Below are positions 1 to 8,282 of a stretch of 20,475 nucleotides of DNA, one piece after another. Position numbers and translations under genes: made by a program. The number at the start of each line of letters is the position of its first letter. The first letter of the stretch is position 1. The notes under the pieces were generated by a model. The model did not search any database. It saw only the letters and a program-made list of their open reading frames with translations, and was not told the origin of the DNA. Location: contig JAYOIK010000084.1 in the NCBI GenBank assembly GCA_038118725.1, positions 1 through 20,475 of the forward strand, read 5' to 3'. Source of the DNA: JADHLJ01 sp038118725 (GTDB lineage: Bacteria; Pseudomonadota; Alphaproteobacteria; Thalassobaculales; Thalassobaculaceae).

Positions 1-26
1 TAGTCGTTTGATCACGTTGAACCGTT

Positions 27-108
27 CGAGGCCCTGCCGTTCGCCAGGGCGACGGTGAGGCGACGCGCGACTTCCCCCCGTCGTCCTGGCGCAAGGCGGG
101 ACCCCGCG
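27..108. repeat. REP/BIME-like inverted pair of hairpin repeats
   Basis: Two hairpin units face each other. The unit at 27-55 has a GCCCTG..CAGGGC stem followed by the tail GACGG. The unit at 80-104 begins GTCG and has a GTCCTG..CGGGAC stem with a GCAA loop. Read on the opposite strand, the second unit closely resembles the first, so the pair forms a long imperfect inverted repeat. The same arrangement recurs at 11308-11393. This is seen directly. The comparison with REP/BIME elements (extragenic palindromes that affect mRNA ends or supercoiling) is by architecture only. The rest of 1-237 shows no gene I can support. Confidence 0.7.
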
Positions 109-237
109 ACGGGTGCAACCGGTTTGAGGGCACGGCGTGGATTACACTCCCCATGTTTCAAGGCAACGAATGACCCCGGCTTGCGTCCGGCTCGGTAAAT
201 GGTTGAAATGCCCAGACCCTCGATCCGGGAGCCCGTC

Positions 238-1542
238 ATGACCGGCAACACCGATATTCTCACCGACGATTTCAAGGCCGAGCCCTATTGGTGGGACCGG
301 ACGCGGCGTCCGGATCCGGGGGAGGCGGGGCCACCGGCGGAGATCGACGTGGCCGTCATCGGCTCCGGCTATACCGGGCTTTGCGCCGCGATCCAGGTGG
401 CCAGGGGCGGACGCTCGGTCGTGGTGCTGGACGCCGAGGCGGCGGGTTGGGGATGTAGCTCGCGCAACGGTGGTCAGATCAGTACCAGCATCAAGCCGGA
501 TTACCAGGCCCTGGCCCGCAAGCACGGCGCCGAGACGGCCTTCAATATCGTCAAGGAAGGCCATAACTCCCTCGATTTCATGAAAAGCTTCGTCGCCGAG
601 GAAGCCATCGACTGTGACTTCATCGTGCCGGGGCGCTTTCACGCGGCGCATAACCCGGCGGAATACGAGGCGTTGGCCCGCGAGATCAAGGCCGCGCCCA
701 AGGGCCTGGAAGTGCCGGCCCATATGGTGCCCCGGGGCGAGCAGCGGCGCGAGCTCGGCACCGACGCTTATCACGGCGGCGTGGTCATGGAGGCGCATGC
801 CTCGCTTGATCCCGGACGCTATCACCAGGGTCTGCTCGACCGGGCGCTGGCGGCGGGGGCGACGGTGGTGCCGAATTGCAAGGTGACCGGTCTCTTGGGC
901 GAGGCCGGCCGGTTTGAACTCGCCACCGCGAAAGGTCCGGTGCGCGCCCGCGACGTTGTCGTGGCGACCAACGGCTATACCGGGGCGCTAACCCCGTGGC
1001 TGCGCCGGCGCGTGATTCCGATCGGCAGCTATATCATCGCGACGGAGCCGCTTGAGCCCGGACTCATGGACACTTTGTTCCCGAGCCAGAAGGTGGTCAG
1101 CGATACCCGCAAGGTCGTCTATTACTACAGGCCCTCGCCGGACCGGACGCGTATCCTGTTCGGCGGACGGGTGACCAGCGGCGAGACCAGTCCCCTGCAT
1201 AGCGGCGGGCTGTTGCGGGACGCTCTGTTCGGGATTTTTCCGGAACTCGAGGCGACGGGGATCAGCCATTCCTGGATGGGGTTTGTTGCCTATACCTTTG
1301 ATGAGCTTTCCCATATCGGTCGGCACAAGGGCGTGCATTACGCGATGGGCTATTGCGGCTCCGGCGTGGGCATGGCGAGCTATCTCGGCACGCGGATCGG
1401 CCAACAGGTTCTGGGATTGGAGGAGGGCCGCACCGCGCTCGACGGCCTGGCCTTCCAGACCAGGCCGCTCTATACCGGCAAGCCTTGGTTCCTGCCGATG
1501 ACGGTGGCTTACTACAGATGGCGCGACGGCGCGGCGCGGTGA
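238..1542 (+). CDS. FAD-dependent amine/amino-acid oxidoreductase (DAO family, PuuB/OrdL-like)
   Basis: The product has 434 residues. The N-terminal FAD-binding motif VIGSGYTG (about residues 40-47) is followed by a region containing GWGCSSRNGGQ, typical of the PuuB/OrdL branch of the D-amino-acid oxidase fold (gamma-glutamylputrescine oxidase and related amine oxidases). Near the C-terminus, GYCGSGVGMASYLG is the second FAD-contacting segment. Enzymes of this family oxidise a secondary or primary amine with FAD and release an aldehyde or keto product; the substrate cannot be read from the sequence. I start it at 238 because GGGAG at 227-231 lies 6 bases before that ATG. The in-frame ATG at 199 adds 13 residues and has no ribosome-binding site. 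It is cytosolic, with no signal peptide. It lies 148 bases before the racemase gene and may belong to the same catabolic block, which is inference. Confidence 0.88.
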   Translation: MTGNTDILTDDFKAEPYWWDRTRRPDPGEAGPPAEIDVAVIGSGYTGLCAAIQVARGGRSVVVLDAEAAGWGCSSRNGGQISTSIKPDYQALARKHGAETAFNIVKEGHNSLDFMKSFVAEEAIDCDFIVPGRFHAAHNPAEYEALAREIKAAPKGLEVPAHMVPRGEQRRELGTDAYHGGVVMEAHASLDPGRYHQGLLDRALAAGATVVPNCKVTGLLGEAGRFELATAKGPVRARDVVVATNGYTGALTPWLRRRVIPIGSYIIATEPLEPGLMDTLFPSQKVVSDTRKVVYYYRPSPDRTRILFGGRVTSGETSPLHSGGLLRDALFGIFPELEATGISHSWMGFVAYTFDELSHIGRHKGVHYAMGYCGSGVGMASYLGTRIGQQVLGLEEGRTALDGLAFQTRPLYTGKPWFLPMTVAYYRWRDGAAR

Positions 1543-1690
1543 GCCAAGGCGAAAGGGAAGGGCGCGAAGGCCGGCCCGATCATCACGCGGATATCTTGAA
1601 AGCCCGGCGCTAGTCCCGACATGATTGATTGGATCGACGAGCCCCAGCGGCTACGGTTCCCTTTGCGCGTTTACAAGGGAGCGAACGGAT

Positions 1691-2821
1691 ATGGGACCGC
1701 TGCAAGGGATCAAGATCGTGGAGCTCGCCGGAATCGGGCCGGGGCCGATGGCGGCGATGATGATGGCCGACATGGGCGCGACGGTCCTTCGGGTGGAGCG
1801 CGAGCAGGCAAGCGGTCTTGGGGTCCAAAGACCCCTCAACTGCGACATCACCTTGCGCTCCCGCAAGGCCATCGCGCTTGATCTGAAGAAGCCGGAACAC
1901 CGCGACCGGGTCTTGCGCCTGGTCGAGGAGGCCGATGTCCTGATCGAGGGGTTTCGTCCGGGCGTGACCGAGCGCCTGGGGCTCGGGCCGGACGACTGCC
2001 TCAAGCGAAATCCCAAGCTTGTTTATGGACGCATGACCGGCTTTGGCCAGGACGGGCCGATGGCCCAGGCGGCGGGGCATGACTTGAATTATATCGCCAT
2101 GAGCGGCGCGCTGGCGGCGATCGGGCGCGCGGATCAGCCGCCGACACCGCCGCTCAATCTGGTCGGCGACTACGGCGGCGGCGCGCTCTATCTGGTGGTC
2201 GGCGTTCTGGCGGCGCTGTTGGAGGCCCGAGGGTCCGGCAAGGGACAGGTGGTCGATGCCGCCATGGTCGACGGCGCGGCGAACCTGATGGCGGCGCCCT
2301 TCGGGATGTTCGCCGCCGGCCTCCTGACCAAGACGCGAGGCGCCAATGTCCTGGATTCAGGCTCCTATTTCTACGACGCCTATGAATGCGCGGACGGCAA
2401 ATACGTCTCGGTCGCGGCGATCGAGCCCAAGTTCCATGCCGAGATGCTGGATCTGATGGGGCTGGACGCCTCGATCGTAAGCGAGCAGATGGACCGCGCG
2501 GACTGGCCCCGGTTGAAGGCCGTCATCGCGGAGCGCTTCAAGACCAAGACCCGGGACGAATGGGTCGCGATCATGGGCGGTAGCGACGCGTGTTTCGCGC
2601 CGGTTCTGGAAATGGACGAGGTCGCGGACGACCCTCACAACAAGGAACGAGGGACCTTCATCGAGATCGACGGCGTGGTGCAACCCGCGCCCGCGCCACG
2701 CTTCAGCCGGACCCCGAATCCGACCCCGACGGCGCCGGTCCGGGCCGACATGGTGAGCCTGGACGACGCCTTGGACGGCTGGTTGCCGGGTGACGAGATC
2801 GCGCGCTGGGCGGCGGCCTGA
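1691..2821 (+). CDS. Alpha-methylacyl-CoA racemase (CaiB/BaiF class III CoA-transferase fold)
   Basis: The product has 376 residues and a full-length CaiB/BaiF fold. The racemase branch is indicated by GHDLNY with His130, by NLVGDYGGG with Asp160, and by Glu245 in AAIEPKF. These match the known catalytic residues His126, Asp156 and Glu241 of mycobacterial MCR with a constant offset of 4. Such enzymes epimerise the 2-methyl centre of branched acyl-CoAs so that beta-oxidation can proceed. That fits the acyl-CoA dehydrogenase gene 27 bases downstream. I choose the ATG at 1691 because AAGGGAG (1675-1681) lies 9 bases upstream and the protein then starts with the usual PLQGIKIVELAG. The open frame extends back to 1625, but the added 22 residues do not resemble the family. 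A CoA-transferase role is possible but less likely given the residues. Confidence 0.88.
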   Translation: MGPLQGIKIVELAGIGPGPMAAMMMADMGATVLRVEREQASGLGVQRPLNCDITLRSRKAIALDLKKPEHRDRVLRLVEEADVLIEGFRPGVTERLGLGPDDCLKRNPKLVYGRMTGFGQDGPMAQAAGHDLNYIAMSGALAAIGRADQPPTPPLNLVGDYGGGALYLVVGVLAALLEARGSGKGQVVDAAMVDGAANLMAAPFGMFAAGLLTKTRGANVLDSGSYFYDAYECADGKYVSVAAIEPKFHAEMLDLMGLDASIVSEQMDRADWPRLKAVIAERFKTKTRDEWVAIMGGSDACFAPVLEMDEVADDPHNKERGTFIEIDGVVQPAPAPRFSRTPNPTPTAPVRADMVSLDDALDGWLPGDEIARWAAA

Positions 2822-2848
2822 GTATTAGCCTTAACCAAGGAAAATCCC

Positions 2849-3997
2849 TTGTTTCACGAGATTAGCGAAGAGCACCAACAGATCCGCGACATGATCCGGC
2901 GCGTCGCCGCCGAGAAGGTCGCGCCCCGGGCGGACGAGATCGACGCGACCGCCGAATATCCACAGGACATGTTCGATCTGTTGCGCGAGCTTGGTCTGTT
3001 CACCCTGCCGTTCCCGGAACGCTATGGCGGCACCGGAAGCATTCTGGCCTCGTGCATGGCGATCGAGGAGTTCGGCCGGGTTTGCTATAACACCGCCTAT
3101 CTCCTGGTGGTCCAATGGGTCCCCTTCGGCGCCATCCTGGCGGGCGGATCTCCGGCTCAGCAGGAAAAATACCTGCCCGGCCTCGCGAGTGGTGAGCTGC
3201 GCGGCGCGTTTTCGACGACGGAGGCGCAAAGCGGTTCCGACGTGGCGGGTATTCGAACCCGGGCCGAGCCGGTTCCTGGCGGCTATCGGATCAACGGCAC
3301 CAAGATCTGGTGCACGAATTCCTCGGTATCGGATTTCATCGTCGTCGCGGCCAAGACCGGCGAGGGGGAAGGCCGGGGGCAGATCAACTTCTTCATTGTC
3401 GACCGCGACACGCCGGGTTTCACCATTGGCCCACCTGAGAAAAAGATGGGGGCACGGGGCGTGCCGTCCTGTCCGCTTTTCTTCGACGATGCCTTCGTGC
3501 CGGCGGACGCGATGCTGGGAGAGCCGGGCAGGGGCTTTCGCATCGTCATGGAGGCGTTCAACATCTCCCGCCCGATCATCGGCGCGCGTGGGGTGGGACT
3601 GGCCCAAGGCGCTTATGATCACGCGCTTGCCTTCGTGCGGGAACGCGAGGCATTCGGGCAGTCCGTGGTGGATTTCCAGGGCGTGCGGTGGATGCTCGCG
3701 GATATGCATATCCAAACCGAGGCGGCGCGCGGCCTGGTCTATAAATGCGCGGCGGCGGCGGATGCCGGCGTGTCCGGCAAGCCCTTGGCGATGCAGGCCG
3801 CGGTCGCGAAGTGTCACGCCAGCGACACCGCGATGAAGGTCGCCACCGACGCGGTGCAGCTTTTCGGCGCGGCGGGGATCTCCGGCGACTATCCCATCAA
3901 CCGCTATTTCCGCGACGCCAAGGTGCTGCAGATCGTCGAGGGCACGCAGCAGATCCAGCGAAATATCATTGGCCGCTATCTGGTTGACGGCGTTTAG
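2849..3997 (+). CDS. Acyl-CoA dehydrogenase
   Basis: The product has 382 residues, the normal length for a homotetrameric, FAD-containing acyl-CoA dehydrogenase. These enzymes introduce the trans-2,3 double bond into acyl-CoA and pass electrons to ETF. The N-terminal helical domain is followed by the flavin-binding beta domain (FSTTEAQSGSD and INGTKIWCTN). The C-terminal domain carries the catalytic-base motif IVEGTQQIQRN with Glu364. The start codon is TTG, with AAGGA at 2837-2841 seven bases upstream; no in-frame ATG near it gives a complete N-terminus. It follows the racemase by 27 bases and so probably shares its transcript, which suggests oxidation of a branched acyl-CoA. Exact chain length or branch specificity cannot be assigned from sequence alone. 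Confidence 0.92.
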   Translation: MFHEISEEHQQIRDMIRRVAAEKVAPRADEIDATAEYPQDMFDLLRELGLFTLPFPERYGGTGSILASCMAIEEFGRVCYNTAYLLVVQWVPFGAILAGGSPAQQEKYLPGLASGELRGAFSTTEAQSGSDVAGIRTRAEPVPGGYRINGTKIWCTNSSVSDFIVVAAKTGEGEGRGQINFFIVDRDTPGFTIGPPEKKMGARGVPSCPLFFDDAFVPADAMLGEPGRGFRIVMEAFNISRPIIGARGVGLAQGAYDHALAFVREREAFGQSVVDFQGVRWMLADMHIQTEAARGLVYKCAAAADAGVSGKPLAMQAAVAKCHASDTAMKVATDAVQLFGAAGISGDYPINRYFRDAKVLQIVEGTQQIQRNIIGRYLVDGV

Positions 3998-4050
3998 GGT
4001 GCTGCTTTTCTCACAAGTCCGACCAAGCCGTTTGACTTGCTTCTGTCCAT

Positions 4051-5388
4051 ATGGGGGCGGTACGCGCTAGGATGGCGCTCGGACTGCGGGCGCGTCGGGC
4101 AATGGATCCTAGGTCGAAAGCCGACTCAATCGGTATCGGTGGTGAAAGCGACGGAACATCGCTGGAAACCGAGAACCGACAGTTAAGGGCGGAGGTCACC
4201 GCGCTGCGACAGACCATCGCCGCGCGCGAGGCCAGCACGACGGCGATTTCGGCGCGGGAAATCGCGCTCGAGGCGGCGTTGCTGGCCTTGCCGGTGGGGA
4301 TCGCGGTGTTTGATGCCGACGATCGGCTGGTCATCAAGAACAACCGCTTTCAGCTCTTTGATTCCGAAGGCAAGCGTGACCGTCCCGGCACGCCTTTCGA
4401 GGACATATTGAAATTCGCCGCCGAACTGGGCCTTGCCGCCGAGGCCCGCGACGATCCCGAGGCCTGGATCCGGGATCGCCTGCGCCAACGTCAGGAACCA
4501 GGCCCCGCCAGGGTCCAGGGGCTGAGCGACGGTCGTTTCATTCAGATCGAGGAGCGACCCCTGGAAGATGGCGGACTGATCTCCGCCTATACCGACGTAA
4601 CCCAGTTGAAGAAGACCGAGGCCGCGCTGTCGCGGGCACTGGAGCAAAGCGAAGCCGCCGGGCGTTCGAAAACTCAATTCCTCGCCAAGATGAGCCACGA
4701 GCTTCGAACCCCGCTGAACGCGATCATCGGGTTTTGCCAAATGATGATCGAGGACAAGGCCTCGCGCATAACCGAGGAGCGTCGGCAAGGCTATCTCTCG
4801 GATATTCAGTTCGCGGCTGGTCATTTGCATGACTTGATCTCGGATATTCTGGAACTCGCCCGGATCGAGAGCGGGCAAGAGAAGCTTGAGCGGCGTCTGG
4901 TGGATGTCGCGGATCTCGGCGCCCGGGTCACCAAGATGTTCGAACCGGACGCCAAGGCCAACGCGATCAATCTAACCTTCAAGCGCGTCGATGAAACCGA
5001 CATAAGTCCTGTATGCTCGATCGACGACCGGTTGGTTACCCAGATGCTGATCAATCTGCTCACCAACAGCATGCGCTATGCGCCCGAGGCCGGCTTCGTG
5101 ACCCTGGAACTCGACCTGCGTGAGGATGAAACCGTGCTTGCCGTTCTGGACAACGGCCCGGGCATATCGCCGGAAGACTTAGCGGTCATCATGGAACCGT
5201 TCCAGCAAGGAGGCATCAAGTCGGCGCGCGGGCAGGGCGGGGTCGGGTTGGGCCTCTCGCTGACCAAGGGCATGGCCGAGCTTCACGGCGGCACGATCAT
5301 GATGGAAAGCACCTTGGGGGAGGGTACCAGGGTGACCCTGCGACTGCCGGTCCATTTGACCGATGAGCCGGTGTCCTCCGAGCCGTGA
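4051..5388 (+). CDS. Soluble PAS-domain sensor histidine kinase
   Basis: The product has up to 445 residues. Numbered from 4051, there is a short coiled coil (about 36-75), a PAS domain (about 76-185, beginning LPVGIAVFDADDRLVIKN) and a dimerisation/phosphoacceptor H-box with His216 in AKMSHELRTPLN. The HATPase_c domain follows, with N-box NLLTN (335-339), G1 DNGPG (367-371), F-box MEPF and G2 GGVGLGLSL (396-404). All residues needed for autophosphorylation are present. I see no membrane segment, so the signal is probably cytosolic. No response regulator lies in the window. Alternative starts are ATG 4072 and ATG 4102; none has a clear ribosome-binding site. The arginine-rich first 17 residues look unlike family N-termini, so 4102 may be the true start. 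The stop overlaps the next gene's start. Confidence 0.88.
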   Translation: MGAVRARMALGLRARRAMDPRSKADSIGIGGESDGTSLETENRQLRAEVTALRQTIAAREASTTAISAREIALEAALLALPVGIAVFDADDRLVIKNNRFQLFDSEGKRDRPGTPFEDILKFAAELGLAAEARDDPEAWIRDRLRQRQEPGPARVQGLSDGRFIQIEERPLEDGGLISAYTDVTQLKKTEAALSRALEQSEAAGRSKTQFLAKMSHELRTPLNAIIGFCQMMIEDKASRITEERRQGYLSDIQFAAGHLHDLISDILELARIESGQEKLERRLVDVADLGARVTKMFEPDAKANAINLTFKRVDETDISPVCSIDDRLVTQMLINLLTNSMRYAPEAGFVTLELDLREDETVLAVLDNGPGISPEDLAVIMEPFQQGGIKSARGQGGVGLGLSLTKGMAELHGGTIMMESTLGEGTRVTLRLPVHLTDEPVSSEP

Positions 5389-6677
5389 TATCGGGTGACG
5401 AAAGCGAGGGCGGGACCTCCAAGGCGGTCTCGCAAACCGTCCTGGTCGCGCTGGTATGCGTGGCTCAAGTCTTCGTCCAGCTCGGCTCCTACGCGTTTCC
5501 CGCGCTTCTGCCGGATTTCATCGACCGCTGGACCTTGGATAACAGCCAGGCGGGGACGATCACCGCCGCCTTCTACGCGGGCTATACGCTGGTGGTGCCG
5601 TTTCTGGTCACCCTGACCGATCGCGTGGATCCGAAGCGGGTCTATCTTTTCGGCGTCGCGTGTATTGTCACGTCGTATCTGGCCTTTGGTTTCCTCGCGG
5701 ACGGTTTCTGGGGGGCGGTGATCTGCCGAACCCTGACCGGCATCGGTTGGGCGGGAACTTACATGACGGGTCTGAAGATGCTGGCCGACAGGGTCGACGG
5801 AAGGCTTATGACCCGCGCGGTGTCGTGGCACGCGGCGGGGATCGGCATCGCCGGCGCGCTCTCCTATGTCGCCGCCGACGGGTTGGACGCGCTGATCGGC
5901 TGGCGCTGGGCCTTCGGCGTGCTGGCGTTGTCCGCCGCCCTGGCCTGGACGGCGGTCGCGTTGGTGGTGCCCGGCAAACCGCCGCCAAGCGTTGAAAACG
6001 CCGCGACCCGAGAGCGGTTATTCGACTTCCGGCCGGTCTTCCGCAACCGCTCGGCGATGGCCTATTCCATCGGATACTGCGTCCATACATGGGAGATGAT
6101 GGCGCTCAAGGGCTGGGCGGTGGCCTTTCTGACCTTCGTCGCGCTGCGCTCGGAAGAAAGTGATGCGTTTCTTCCGCCGACCGTGATCGCCACGATCGTG
6201 ATCCTGGTCGGCGTGGTGACGAGTTTCAGCGGCAACGAGATGTCGATCCGTTTCGGGCGCCAGAGACTTGTCCGCGTCGCGATGGGCGGGGCCATTCTGC
6301 TGACCGCGACGATGGGTTTTTACGCCACGTCCAGCTATCTGACCGCGTCGCTGTTTATCCTCGCCTATACGGGTTTCGTGTGGCTGGATAGCTCCTCGCT
6401 CACCGCCGGGAGCGCGGCGAGCGCCGACCCGAGCCGTCGCGGCGCTACCTTGGCGATCCATTCAACGCTCGGATATGCCGGTGGTTTCGTCGGCCCCCTG
6501 GCCTTCGGGCTGGTGTTGGATTGGGCTGGCGGTATGTCTCCGGAAGCTTGGGGATACGCCTTCGCGCATCTCGCCGGAGTGGTCCTGGTCGGCAGGATTA
6601 TCTTCGGCCTTCTCCGACCCAGGGATGTCGCCGGTGACCGGGCAAGCGCGCCGTCGTCGCGCTCCGGTTCGTCCTGA
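5385..6677 (+). CDS. Major facilitator superfamily transporter
   Basis: The product has 430 residues with about 12 hydrophobic segments, consistent with an inner-membrane MFS permease. After a short polar N-terminus the first segment runs about 15-42. The loop between segments 2 and 3 carries LTDRVDPKRVY (77-87), a variant of the MFS signature GxxxDRxGRR. A charged central loop around residues 195-215 separates the two halves, and the C-terminus is a short polar tail. The start is GTG at 5385, and the sequence GTGA makes it overlap the kinase stop by four bases, so translation is probably coupled to the kinase. The substrate is unknown. Its position behind racemase, dehydrogenase and sensor genes suggests uptake of, or efflux related to, a carboxylate metabolised by that block; this is inference. 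Confidence 0.88.
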   Translation: MISGDESEGGTSKAVSQTVLVALVCVAQVFVQLGSYAFPALLPDFIDRWTLDNSQAGTITAAFYAGYTLVVPFLVTLTDRVDPKRVYLFGVACIVTSYLAFGFLADGFWGAVICRTLTGIGWAGTYMTGLKMLADRVDGRLMTRAVSWHAAGIGIAGALSYVAADGLDALIGWRWAFGVLALSAALAWTAVALVVPGKPPPSVENAATRERLFDFRPVFRNRSAMAYSIGYCVHTWEMMALKGWAVAFLTFVALRSEESDAFLPPTVIATIVILVGVVTSFSGNEMSIRFGRQRLVRVAMGGAILLTATMGFYATSSYLTASLFILAYTGFVWLDSSSLTAGSAASADPSRRGATLAIHSTLGYAGGFVGPLAFGLVLDWAGGMSPEAWGYAFAHLAGVVLVGRIIFGLLRPRDVAGDRASAPSSRSGSS

Positions 6678-6707
6678 CATCCAGGTCGCGGCCTGGGAGA
6701 TCGTCAC

Positions 6708-7322
6708 CTACGGGATCGTGAAATCCTCTTGCTCGACGCGCGCGTCGTCGAGGTGGATATAGAGATGGCGTCTTGAACCCGGGCGCCGTTCCACTCCGCT
6801 GGCTTGATCCGGGTCGCCCCAGCGTCGGAACGTAGCGCCTAAAATCCCCGCCACGATGTTGGAGCCGTCGACATAGGGCAGCATGAGACGCTCGCCATTC
6901 GCCACGCGTGACTGTTCGGCGTAGATGCGCCCGGAAATGAGCAGGATGGCGGGAAGGTCCACGCATCGTCTGTAGTAGTCATGCACCCGCGGATAGGTCT
7001 CGGGATCGGTTACCTCGTTGAGATACCGACCGCGCAGCAGACCACCGAGGCTCGCGACCACCTGCTCCCCGCCCAAGCGATACCTGAACCGATCCTCGGA
7101 TCGGGAGAAATCACAAAGCCAGACATGTGGAAGCGCCGCCGTCATCGCTTCGGGAGAAAACGCCCGGCGATCTGGAATGCCGCCGCTCTGGATGAACAGC
7201 TCCACCCAATGATCCAGCACCGGCATGACCTCGGCGGTGAGATTTGATAGCTCGTTCCTTATGGCTTGCGAGACAGCGCCGGGAGGAAGCTTGTCGGGGA
7301 CGGGAGCGTCGCCGAAACTCAT
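6708..7322 (-). CDS. PAS_5-family single-domain protein
   Basis: The product has 204 residues and resembles the alphaproteobacterial PAS_5 family, which is widespread but of unknown function. Recognisable features are a central stretch with WLCDFSRSEDRFRYRLGGEQV, then GRYLNEV, an HDYYRRCVD helix and the strand pair around RLMLPYVDGSNIVAGILGATF. There is no kinase, cyclase or DNA-binding domain, so it may be a stand-alone ligand or redox sensor that works through a partner; that is inference. It is read convergently to the MFS gene, whose stop is 30 bases away, and lies 64 bases downstream of ruvX on the same strand. A candidate promoter in that spacer suggests separate expression. Confidence 0.8.
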   Translation of the reverse strand: MSFGDAPVPDKLPPGAVSQAIRNELSNLTAEVMPVLDHWVELFIQSGGIPDRRAFSPEAMTAALPHVWLCDFSRSEDRFRYRLGGEQVVASLGGLLRGRYLNEVTDPETYPRVHDYYRRCVDLPAILLISGRIYAEQSRVANGERLMLPYVDGSNIVAGILGATFRRWGDPDQASGVERRPGSRRHLYIHLDDARVEQEDFTIP

Positions 7323-7357
7323 GAAGATCGCCCTCGACTGCTGCTGTTCTGGAAGGA

Positions 7358-7386
7358 ATCAAACGTCGAATCTACCGTCTATTCAA
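7358..7386 (-). promoter_or_regulatory. Candidate sigma70-type promoter for the PAS_5 gene
   Basis: On the minus strand TTGAAT (7381-7386) and TTTGAT (7358-7363) are separated by exactly 17 bases. Each matches its consensus hexamer at four of six positions. It sits in the AT-rich spacer between the ruvX stop and the PAS_5 start. This is a pattern match only, and two such weak hexamers can occur by chance. Confidence 0.3.
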
Positions 7387-7860
7387 TTATTTAATCGCAT
7401 CCAACGCGCTTTGTAAAATATAGGCCGCCGCGGCTTGATCAATTCTCTCGGCCCGGCGTTTGCGGGTCAGATCCGCTTCCAGCATCATGCGTTCCACGGC
7501 CATCGTGCTCATGCGTTCGTCCCAGAAGGCGACGGGGCGCTCGATCCGCTCGACCAGGGCCAGTGCCCAATCGCGTGTTGCCTGCGCCCGCGGCCCCTCC
7601 GAGCCGTCCATGTTGATCGGAAATCCGACGACCAGGCCGCCGGCGTCCCGTTCCTTCATGATCGCGTCGATTTCGGCGGCGTTTACCGCCAGTTTCACGC
7701 GCTTCAGAGTGACGACGGAACTGGCGACCCGCCGCCCGGCATCCGAGACCGCGAGCCCGATGGTCTTGCTTCCGAGGTCCACGCCCATCAGGCGGACGCC
7801 CGCGCCGAGATGGCGGGCGAGGGCGCTAGGGCTCTCCAGGATAAAGTCCTTGGGGCTCAT
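7387..7860 (-). CDS. ruvX: Putative pre-16S rRNA nuclease / Holliday junction resolvase-like YqgF
   Basis: The product has 157 residues from the ATG at 7860. It carries the RNase H-like YqgF fold: MGVDLGSKTIGLAVSD supplies the first acidic residue, VVGFPINMDGSEGP is the conserved middle loop, FWDERMST holds the conserved Glu, and RIDQAAAAYILQSALD holds the C-terminal Asp. The family processes the 5' end of 16S rRNA and was once proposed as a Holliday junction resolvase. I chose 7860 because GGAGGT on the minus strand (7871-7876) lies 10 bases upstream. The frame is open back to 7944, but the extra 28 residues are outside the family. It is divergent from gatC, a common neighbour arrangement in alphaproteobacteria. 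Confidence 0.93.
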   Translation of the reverse strand: MSPKDFILESPSALARHLGAGVRLMGVDLGSKTIGLAVSDAGRRVASSVVTLKRVKLAVNAAEIDAIMKERDAGGLVVGFPINMDGSEGPRAQATRDWALALVERIERPVAFWDERMSTMAVERMMLEADLTRKRRAERIDQAAAAYILQSALDAIK

Positions 7861-7994
7861 GGGGGCGTCGACCTCCGCGAAGTGCTCAAACGCGTTGCGT
7901 CCCGCGGTTGATTTCCGTACATAACCGGCACGATGGACCGCCACGTCTTGGCGGCGCCGATCACACTGGCCGAGTTCAACAAAAGGCTTATCCG

Positions 7995-8282
7995 ATGTCG
8001 CTCGACAAAGCCACCGTCACCCAAATCGCCCATCTCGCGCGTATCGAGGTCGAAGACGCGCAGCTTGAGACCATGGTGGGAGAGTTGAACAATATTCTCT
8101 CGTGGATCGAGCAGCTGAACGAGGTCGATACCGACGGTGTCGCTCCCTTGGCGAGCGTGACCGGCCATGCCCTGCCGCTGCGCGCGGACGCGGTCGGCGA
8201 CGGCGCCTATCCGGACCGGGTGCTGGCCAACGCGCCGGACCGGGCGATGGATTTCTATTCCGTGCCGAAGGTGGTTGAGTGA
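7995..8282 (+). CDS. gatC: Asp/Glu-tRNA(Asn/Gln) amidotransferase subunit C
   Basis: The product has 95 residues, the usual GatC length. It begins with helices carrying VTQIAHLARIEV, and the conserved NILSWIEQLNEVDTDGVAPL segment leads to a C-terminal extended arm with LRADAV and a final MDFYSVPKVVE that wraps around GatA. GatC stabilises the GatA-GatB interface in the heterotrimer that converts Glu-tRNA(Gln) or Asp-tRNA(Asn) to the amidated forms. I start it at 7995, with AAAAGG at 7981-7986 eight bases upstream; the frame is open further upstream but those residues are not family-like. The stop TGA overlaps the gatA start codon (TGATG), so the two are translationally coupled. Confidence 0.95.
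   Translation: MSLDKATVTQIAHLARIEVEDAQLETMVGELNNILSWIEQLNEVDTDGVAPLASVTGHALPLRADAVGDGAYPDRVLANAPDRAMDFYSVPKVVE

Noticed and set aside
2831..3817. Minus-strand open frame (328 codons) opposite the acyl-CoA dehydrogenase
   Set aside because: Shadow of a well-supported gene; its translation is rich in Arg/His/Gly/Asp without recognisable domains.
4032..4073. Promoter before the kinase gene (TTGACT at 4032-4037)
   Set aside because: A good -35 hexamer, but no -10 match at 15-19 bases; the nearest candidates are 23 or 30 bases away.
6681..6696. Hairpin CCAGG/CCTGG between the MFS and PAS_5 stop codons as terminator
   Set aside because: Only five pairs, with no U-tract on either strand; too weak to call.
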